Positions 56,835-64,000 of a DNA stretch of 64,000 bases are shown piece after piece. The stretch comes from Lepas anatifera (lineage: Eukaryota > Arthropoda > Thecostraca > Lepadidae), in contig JAOTON010001030.1 of assembly GCA_034440635.1 (NCBI GenBank), forward strand, positions 880,501 through 944,500, read 5' to 3'. The translations under genes were made by a program, and so were the position numbers. How positions within the stretch are numbered: position 1 is the stretch's first letter; each line of letters opens with the position of its first letter. Below the pieces are notes generated by a model that did no database searches, had not been told where the DNA came from, and saw nothing but the letters and a program-made list of their open reading frames with translations.

Positions 56835-57700
56835 GGCCCTGTGAGCTCTGGGAGTGTGCGTCGCCGCTGGCCCTGGGTGCTCTGGGAGTGTGCGTCGCCG
56901 CTGGCCCTGGGTGCTCTGGGAGTGTGCGTCGCCGCTGGCCCTGGGTGCTCTGGGAGTGTGCGTCGCCGCTGGCCCTGGGTGCTCTGGGAGTGTGCGTCGC
57001 CGCTGTCCCTGGGTGCTCTGGGAGTGTGCGTCGCCGCTGTCCCTGGGTGCTCTGGGAGTGTGCGTCGCCGCTGGCCCTGTGAGCTCTGGGAGTGTGCGTC
57101 GCCGCTGGCCCTGTGAGCTCTGGGAGTGTGCGTCGTCGCTGTCCCTGGTTGCTGTGGGAGTGTGCGTCGCCGCTGGCCCTGGGTGCTCTGGGAGTGTGCG
57201 TCGCTGCTGTCCCTGGGTGCTCTGGGAGTGTGCGTCGTCGCTGTCCCTGGGTGCTCTGGGAGTGTGCGTCGCCGCTGGCCCTGGGTGCTCTGGGAGTGTG
57301 CGTCGTCGCTGTCCCTGGGTGCTCTGGGAGTGTGCGTCGTCGCTGTCCCTGGGTGCTGTGGGAGTGTGCGTCGCCGCTGGCCCTGTGAGCTCTGGGAGTG
57401 TGCGTCGCCGCTGGCCCTGTGAGCTCTGGGAGTGTGCGTCGTCGCTGGCCCTGTGAGCTCTGGGAGTGTGCGTCGTCGCTGTCCCTGTGAGCTCTGGGAG
57501 TGTGCGTCGCCGCTGGCCCTGTGAGCTCTGGGAGTGTGCGTCGTCGCTGTCCCTGGGTCCTCTGGGAGTGTGCGTCGCCGCTGGCCCTGTGAGCTCTGGG
57601 AGTGTGCGTCGCCGCTGGCCCTGGGGGCTCTGGGAGTGTGCGTCGCCGCTGGCCCTGGGTGCTCTGGGAGTGTGCGTCGCCGCTGGCCCTGGGGGCCGTC
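56835..57700. repeat. 34-bp minisatellite (about 25 copies) directly upstream of Tyr-rich gene 2
   Basis: TGCTCTGGGAGTGTGCGTCG followed by CCGCTGGCCCTGGG, with CCGCTG/TCGCTG and GGGTGC/TGTGAGC variants arranged in blocks. It ends only about 25 bp before the TATA box of the gene. Long frames (Val-Cys-Val-Ala-Ala-Gly-Pro) are repeat translations. Confidence 0.95.
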
Positions 57701-57723
57701 TGCGGGCAGGGTCAGGCGGCGGC

Positions 57724-57731
57724 TATATAAG
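57724..57731 (+). promoter_or_regulatory. TATA box of Tyr-rich gene 2
   Basis: TATATAAG, 82 bp upstream of the ATG. An arthropod-type initiator TCAGTC lies at 57761-57766, slightly farther than the usual spacing. Confidence 0.65.
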
Positions 57732-57805
57732 GTGAGGACGGTGCAGTGAGAGCAGCAAGTTCAGTCAGCGCCGCCCTCCTCACCACCGCTAGCTACAGAC
57801 TCACT

Positions 57806-59538
57806 ATGCACGCCAGCATTCTGGTAAGCTTCCAGTGCCCTCCACCAACCACTGCTGCGTAACATCCAGTGCCCTTCACCAACCACTGCTGTGTAACATC
57901 CTGTACCCTCCATCAACCACTGCTGCGTAACATTTTGTGCCCTTCACCAACCACTGTCGCGTAACATCCTGTGCCCTTCACCAACCACTGCTGTGTAACA
58001 TCCTGTGCCCTCCATCAACCACTGCTGCGTAACATTTTGTGCCCTTCACCAACCACTGCTGTGTAACAACCTGTGCCCTCCACCAACCACTGCTGCGTAA
58101 CATCCAGTGCCCTTCACCAAACACTCCCGCGTAACATCCAGTGCCCTTCACCAAACACTGCCGCGTAACATCCAGTGCCCTTCACCAACCACTGCTGCGT
58201 AACATCCAGTGCCTTTCACCAACCACTGCCGCGTAACATCCTGTACCCTTCACCAACCACTGCCGCGTAACATCCAGTGCCCTTCACCAAACACTGCCGC
58301 GTAACATCCAGTGCCCTTCACCAACCACTGCCGCGTAACATCCAGTGCCCTTCACCAACCACTGCTGCGTAACATCCAGTACCTTTTGAGTCTGCTTTTA
58401 AGGGTTGTAGTTTTGTGGATAAGAAACTATTTTTTCATGCTTAGTGATTAGTTTTTTTCATTTGATGTTAGGATTACTATATTCAGCTGTTGTTTATTCG
58501 CAATTCTGCCTTCTCATTTGAATTTTATGCATCTAATGCTGCTCGCAAACATTTCAATGACGTTTATATTAAAGTTATTTAGTATTTTCCCTTGTGTGTA
58601 TTTCGATCAAATCGTGATGAGATGTGTTCAATTGTGCTTCCTTGCGACATATTCCAAAGACTGCTGATGCTTCTCATCGTCAGCCGAATTTTTGACAGCA
58701 ATTTTAGCTTTCCGTTCCCAAAATAGAATGTGAACAAGTAAAGCCATTGCTGTGCTCCGGCCCCACGTGCCTGGGAGAGATAAGTGCCTTGGAAATGATA
58801 AGATCTCACTTGAAACGTTTCGGAGGAGTAGCTTACGAGGAGCAGTAACACTGGTTTGGTCGTTGATGCAGTCATCGTAGGAAACCAAAGAATATATGAA
58901 TAGTGCCCGACCGCTGGGTAGTGTGGTCAGCTAAATAGACCATGATGAAGTCCGACTGCCGCCCGGGACCACCGGCGTCTCAAACGGCTCGCATGGTACT
59001 CAAGAGCGCCGGTCAGATACAGGTCTAGCAGCGCGGGTCAGATACAGGCCAAGCAGCGCGGGTCAGGTCGGTGTCTGGCAGCGCGGGTCAGATACAGGCC
59101 TGGCAGCGCGCGTCAGGTACAGGCCTAGCAGCGCGCGTCAGGTACGGTCTCAGCGCGGGTCAGATACAGGCCTAGCAGCGCGGGTCAGGTCGGTGTCTGG
59201 CAGCGCGGGTCGATACAGCCTAGCAGCGCGTCAGGTAAGGCCTAGCAGCGGTCAGGTAAGTCTCAGGCGGGTCGATACAGTCTGCAGCGCGGGTCAGGTC
59301 GGTGTCTGGCAGCGCGGTCGATACCCTAGCGCGCGTCGGTGTCTAGCAGCGCGGGTCAGGTCGGTGTCTGGCACACTGCTCTTTGTTGCAGCTGATGGTG
59401 TTTGCGCTGCTGGCGGCGGTGTACGTGGTCGCCGCCTCTCCGGACCCGCAACCTAGCGGACCCTACTACGGACCCTACCCCTACGCCTACCACCCGTACC
59501 CGTACGGCTACCCACGTTACTACGGATACCACGGGTGA
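57806..59538 (+). CDS. Small secreted Tyr/Pro/Gly-rich peptide precursor 2 (two exons)
   Basis: Coding exons 57806-57823 and 59392-59538, joined in phase 0 across a GTAAGC...TTGTTGCAG intron of 1568 bp, give 54 residues. Exon 1 is MHASIL. Exon 2 opens LMVFALLAAVYVVAA, making a clear signal peptide. The mature part is SPDPQPSGPYYGPYPYAY, then HPYPYGYPRYYGYHG and stop: 11 of 33 residues are Tyr, with no Cys. It is a paralogue of 34213-32638: same six-codon first exon, same phase, SPxPxP after the signal, GPYY and a C-terminal Gly. It is likely secreted; a structural, adhesive, antimicrobial or peptide-hormone role are all possible and none is shown. The promoter has a good TATA. The intron carries two minisatellites. 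No clear AATAAA lies soon after the stop. Confidence 0.8.
57832..58385. repeat. 34-bp minisatellite (about 16 copies) in the intron of Tyr-rich gene 2
   Basis: AACATCCAGTGCCCTTCACC followed by AACCACTGCTGCGT. It starts within 10 bp of the splice donor. Confidence 0.95.
58386..58980. other. Intron interior, no repeat
   Basis: Unique AT-rich sequence inside the intron. A minus-strand frame (58579-58875) has no recognisable domain. Confidence 0.4.
58985..59375. repeat. 25-bp minisatellite in the intron of Tyr-rich gene 2
   Basis: GCGCGGGTCAGATACAGGCC followed by TAGCA. Regular to about 59200, then many units lack one to several bases until 59340. It ends about 20 bp before the splice acceptor. 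Confidence 0.85.
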
Positions 59539-59699
59539 AGCGGCGGCGGAACGGCCTTCCCAGAGCTGTGGTGCCCGCAGGAGGATAGCCGGAGGCGGTG
59601 AAGTCTCTCTGCCCTACAGCACAGCACCAGCTCTGGACGAAGCACTTCCCAGCTGCTGCTCACCTGCATTGGCTTGGCCTGCCAGTCCACTTTTCTAAA

Positions 59700-61220
59700 C
59701 GTTGCTGCTCAGACGATTTTTGTCGACCTGCTCTCCTTCTTTTACAATCGGGCGGAGTGTAATTGCCTATGAATACATTCTTTTCGGACCTATTGGCCGT
59801 GGTTGCGGGGCCGCGCACGAAGCGTGGAACCGCTCTTGCCCTAAGTTAGCCGAAGCAAAACAAGATAGAAAGAAGGCGTCAACCGTAACGAAAGTCCCTA
59901 GGAAAGTCGCCCCATCAACAAACAGAGCAAATTAAGTCCCCACTCCTTACAGAGACACTGGTCGGGCGCCGGCAACAAACAAAGAAAAAGCGACCCACAC
60001 TCACCGAGATCCATCCGTTGCTCAAATCGGTTCGCCACTTAACATAGATTCAAACATCACCCAGTGCATGGATCTCTCGCTTCGCGCGTTCGTGGCAATG
60101 GTGGCCGAGATGTTTCCTCGTAGGCAGTTCGGCACGACCAGTTGCGCAGCCATGAGTGACAAGGCCGTGCAAACATCTGAAGAAACACGAGATGTAGCAA
60201 TAGGCACCGCTTGTGCTGACCCAGAGATCCTCAGCACCCAGTCGCTCTCCCAGGGTAGTCAAACGGATGACTTGGCATGTGAGGAGGTATCTGGCAAGCG
60301 CGCAAGAGAACTGACATCACCCACACATTCTCCGCCCCCTCCCCCAAAGTCCAATGCCTGCTTCCGACCTGGATGAGACATCGTCCTCAACACCCACGGC
60401 AGGCCGACCTGTCGAAGCACCAACTGCATCCCCGCAGCCGACCGACTCAGAGGTAACAGAATACTCTGTCCTGATGCCTCCTCCATACGGAGACACAGCA
60501 CCACAAAGAGCACCCACACAGAAAAAAAGTAGAAACAACAAGTAACAAAACAAACAAGCAAACAAAACTCAAAGTAAGAAATGCAGACTCGCGTCTCCAA
60601 CAAATGACAAAACTGGGACGGAACCAACGGAAACAATTGAAAAACAACGCCCGGGACACCCATTCTGGTCCAGTAAAGGCCTCCAACTTGAAATCCTTAG
60701 AGTAGCAATGAAAACAAATCACCAGCAAATAAAACACAACCTCACCGAGCAAGCATGTTCCATGGAAAACTTGGGACCTGCGCAAGGAGTTCCACGGACC
60801 TTAGGCAGCTGATACGAAGGCCCAGTCCTGCTGACGATAGGAGGCCGTCATATGCAGGCGACGCCTATATGGCAGAAAGACCGGTCTTCATGAGGCGCTC
60901 ACCCCCCAAGAGACAGCAATGCCTCTCCGCGAGAGGCACAAAACTGGAACTGTCGTGTTGCCTGGAAAGAGCCAGCAATGTTCGACGGGAGAAGTTGGGA
61001 GACGTAATGAACGGCGTGGGTTTTAAACAAGGACAGCTTTTACACAACTTACTAGTACTTTACTCAATGACATATGTTCTACAGTGGAACACGAGAGGTT
61101 TCAGGACAAACCACACGGAGCTCCATGCGTTGGTTGCTCTGAAGACCCCCGCTGTGGTCGCGTTACCAGTCATCTGTGACCACCTTACTGCATATTGCCC
61201 CCTCCTCAAAAAGTGACTCG
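59700..61220 (+). pseudogene. LINE 5' part: ORF1-like region and start of ORF2 endonuclease
   Basis: A frame starting at 60755 ends with VLQWNTRGFRTNHTELHALV (from 61076) and KTPAVVAL, the usual opening of the apurinic-type endonuclease of I/Jockey LINEs (LQWN.RG....ELH.L....P.VVAL). The catalytic Glu segment that should follow is lost. Upstream frames at 59702-60545 (basic, then Pro/Ser-rich, with shifts near 59935 and 60375) are in the place of ORF1, but I see no zinc knuckle, so ORF1 is inferred from position. Whether it belongs to the family of the 3' halves at 1 and 42 kb cannot be told because the pieces do not overlap. Confidence 0.55.
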
Positions 61221-61224
61221 TGGC

Positions 61225-62980
61225 TCTGCCACTGCACTGCCCCAGGTCAGTGACGCCAGATGTCTAGCACACAGCAACACAGTGGGAGCCATTGCAATAC
61301 GAGTGCCCCTCAGTCACGAGATTTGTGAGAGGGATGAATGAGCTGGCGCAATGTCAACCGCCCATTCATCTGTGAGGTCACGTGGTCCAGGTGTGGGTGG
61401 AGGGTCAGGGATTATCAGAGGCGGTGGCAAGTCAGCCGGAGAATAATTATGTAATATTTTCTCACGCGGATGTCAGATCAAGAAATAATGGTGACCACTG
61501 AAAAGCTCTTGAAAAATACGCATGATGAAGACATTTGTCAAGCTAGAAGTACCATAGGTTCCGAGATATCCATCCTAAACCGGTCAAGCCTAGTCATATC
61601 AATTTGAATTGCAGAAGACTACCTGAAAAACAAAACAAACAGTGAAAACCAGTGGCGGCGCTGCCATAGAGGCACATTAGGCACTGCTTAGCCACTTCTA
61701 AATGTCGAAGTAAGTATGTATTTTATGTGGAATAAATCTAATTTGACTCGATGTTTAAGTTACAGAGAATATTCCTTTTTTCGGATCACTGGGTCAAAGA
61801 GCTGATCATTTGCATCTCTGAGAATCCACGTTCGCAGCTCTTACCGTCAACAAATGTGATATTAGGCACTTCGCGATTTCGCTGAATTTGCCTTACACCG
61901 TGACAAACCTAATGTGTGCTTTTTGATTGACATCTAAAACCTCATTCATTCGGACGCGAGTACTGGCTCGTTAAATCAGCCAACTAGGCTTGCCTGAGAA
62001 GCTAGCACGTGCGAAGTCGCGTCTTAGGACCTTGATTACAGCGGATTCGTTTATTGATATTCTTGTATTCGCGGATGTCTAGCCTTCTTTTGTGCGGGAC
62101 AATTGTTTGGAAATTATTAGCGAGATGTTTAATTTTTGAAACCCTTATGAAGAACGTGAGTCATGGCACAAAATCTGACTGATAAAATTTAACAAAAAAA
62201 TATGTTCACAAATCGATCGTACAGCGAGAAATTGGACGTCATAATCAATGAAGTACCGAAGCTGTCCTTGAAATGGGAAGCTCTCGTGAGTACCTTGTCC
62301 TTCCCGGCTTACTTACCTACCTACCTATCCTTCTTGAATTTTGCCTTGTACCTTCATATACTGCCGCATAACCGTTTCCACAATGCCCCGATATATGTTT
62401 TTATTTTTTCTTCAATTTGAATGATATTAAACATTTAAACATAAATATGATTTTTCCTCATCGACTTGAGCTTGCCCCTTCTCCAGCCGACCTGCTGGAA
62501 TCGCCCCTGTTTAATATCAGGTAAAAGCCTGGGCGACGTCCAAACCTCTAAGCCAATCGTGCCTAGGCTGTCATAATGTTCAAGCGCTGCCATTGGTGAA
62601 AACTTGCCTCGTCCTGAAAAATATGTAAAAAAAACAGACGGCGCGTTTAAGACATCATAAACCTAACTTTGGATGATAAAAAAGATGGTAATAAATTCCA
62701 AATTGAAAAATAACGTGACTTTAAAGAACCCATGAAAAATATTCCTTTACCTTCAGGCATATGTAACGTAATCCTTCGCTCAGGCTACTGAAGTCTAAAC
62801 TCTCATATTTTTTGTTGCGCGCCACGATGGTTTTGTGACGCGTGGCGCGCAGCAGTGGGTGATAAATCAATAATAATCATCCTCGTACTTTCGGGGCGAA
62901 GAGGGGGTGGTCTGTGCGATGCATATTGTATATTTTCTGTCAGTTTCACAGTTTCAAATTATTTAGGCAATGCGAGAGAT
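61225..62980. other. No gene recognised
   Basis: 61230-61510 may be decayed endonuclease sequence (AIAIRVPLSHEI-like). The rest is AT-rich with nothing supported. Confidence 0.35.
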
Positions 62981-62984
62981 TGGA

Positions 62985-63965
62985 CTGGGTTTTATTGTTT
63001 ATGAAGGCAGTATTTATACCTACCAGAGGATATACTCAAGCCATGACAGATAGTGCATTGAAATAAGCAGCTGAAGTTACCGTTATTAGCATACCCTTAG
63101 CTTGTTTTACGTTTTTGTGCTCTATATACTCTGTGAACCTGTTGTATTTGCAGCAAATCTAAACGGTGTACGAACTGGATCCTCATCTCACCTCAGGACA
63201 CATCGTCGCTGGATCCTCGTTTCCTGATACTCCGATTACTAGCTCAGTTTTTTCTCTCCTAACACAGAAAGAACTGTGCTCATATGTGTGCCTTACTTTA
63301 TGTGTGCCCATCCGTACCAGCCAGCATGCCTTGAAATAAAAGGGTCCTCACCTTGCCTGAAACCTTACCTCAGACACATCTTCGCTGCGTCGAGTGAGCC
63401 GTCCGGTACCTGGCTCGCTCTGTCCCCCTCTCACCCCCGTCACTGTTCGTCGCCCGCCACACTCGGCATCAGTCGTTCCCGTCTGCGCTCGAATTCGCCC
63501 GTCACGCGCGCGTATGACCCCTAATAGTAGCGGTACCGCCCGTATTTAATACCCTCCGTCACTACACCGCCGCCGATCCACCTCGTCGACTCTAACTCGT
63601 ACTCGTATCGAACTCGAACTCACAGTCCCGCGTGCGTGCGCGTCCGTGCTGGTCTGTTCGCGTCCCCCTCCGCACACATCGCTCCTTTACCCCGGTGCCA
63701 TCCTCCTCTACATATCAGTTCTCTCCTTTTATTGTAGCGTGCATATCTTTGTGTATGAATTTATGAATACATGTTATGGATCTAAGTTTTTTACTTTGCT
63801 TTGTTTTGACCCATTTTATAGCTTTTATGCAAAGTAGGATTTTTGGTACCCGATATCTGGCGCTTATATAACCATAACACAGTTTTTTTCTAGTGTTTTC
63901 AGTTAAAGAAAGAAGTACGATAGAAGACAAAGACGTGGTTTCTTAAGAGTGAATTGTTGCGTGAG
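62985..63965 (+). repeat. Dispersed repeat R1, copy 2, split
   Basis: 62985-63110 matches 1955-2050 and 63785-63960 matches 2050-2225. The intervening 63111-63784 is CT-rich, GC-richer and absent from copy 1. Confidence 0.6.
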
Positions 63966-64000
63966 CATGAGCATTAGGTCATTTCATTTTTCAAAAAAAT

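Noticed and set aside
56854..57749. 200-codon and overlapping frames with repeated Val-Cys-Val-Ala-Ala-Gly-Pro
   Set aside because: 34-bp tandem repeat; all three plus frames stay open because the unit lacks stops. No start or splice context.
63520..63640. Minus-strand frame ending IKYGRYRYY-stop, recalling the Tyr-rich peptides
   Set aside because: No signal peptide, GPYY motif or matching splice acceptor upstream. The sequence is a CT/GC-biased insert.

Overview
The window is eukaryotic, repeat-dense nuclear DNA, most likely from an arthropod (possibly a crustacean). The signs are GT-AG introns, TATA promoters, I/Jockey-type LINE fragments, Penelope-like elements with hammerhead-like motifs, tRNA-derived SINEs, and hAT-, piggyBac- and mariner-type non-autonomous transposons. 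There are no bacterial operons, rRNA genes or CRISPR arrays. Most long open frames are by-products of tandem repeats. The species cannot be fixed from the sequence.

Only two loci look like ordinary host genes. They are paralogues: one on the minus strand (34213 to 32638) and one on the plus strand (57806 to 59538). Each has an 18-nt first coding exon of six codons, a phase-0 GT-AG intron of 1.4-1.6 kb filled with minisatellites, and a second exon completing a signal peptide followed by a short Tyr/Pro/Gly-rich peptide ending in Gly. Each has a TATA motif 60-80 bp before the start codon. I do not recognise a named family.

Layout. 1-2.2 kb: decayed LINE 3' half and a dispersed repeat. 3.9-4.3 kb: foldback element. 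5.8 kb: LINE RT fragment. 7.6-9.8 kb: a 39-bp minisatellite split by a 1.8-kb element with long inverted ends. 10.7-11.0 kb: SINE copy 1. 13.5-14.6 kb: GC-rich degenerate array. 18.7-19.5 kb: cluster of AGGTCA half-sites. 22.2-31.0 kb: a Penelope-like element split by an 8-kb hAT-like element that itself holds minisatellites, a LINE 3' end and several MITEs. 32.3-34.4 kb: Tyr-rich gene 1. 35.2-36.6 kb: second Penelope-like remnant and a foldback. 37-42 kb: a run of minisatellites with SINE copy 2 inside a LINE remnant. 42.1-43.5 kb: LINE copy with an open RNase H frame. 44.2-45.0 kb: mariner-type element. 46-52 kb: more minisatellites. 52.1-55.0 kb: a large inverted repeat carrying an unrecognised protein remnant. 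56.8-59.5 kb: Tyr-rich gene 2 with arrays before it and in its intron. 59.7-61.2 kb: the 5' part of a LINE. 63-64 kb: second copy of the dispersed repeat seen at 2 kb.

The genes do not form a pathway. The window shows two small secreted-peptide genes embedded in nested mobile DNA, with minisatellites lying next to or inside both genes and inside transposons.
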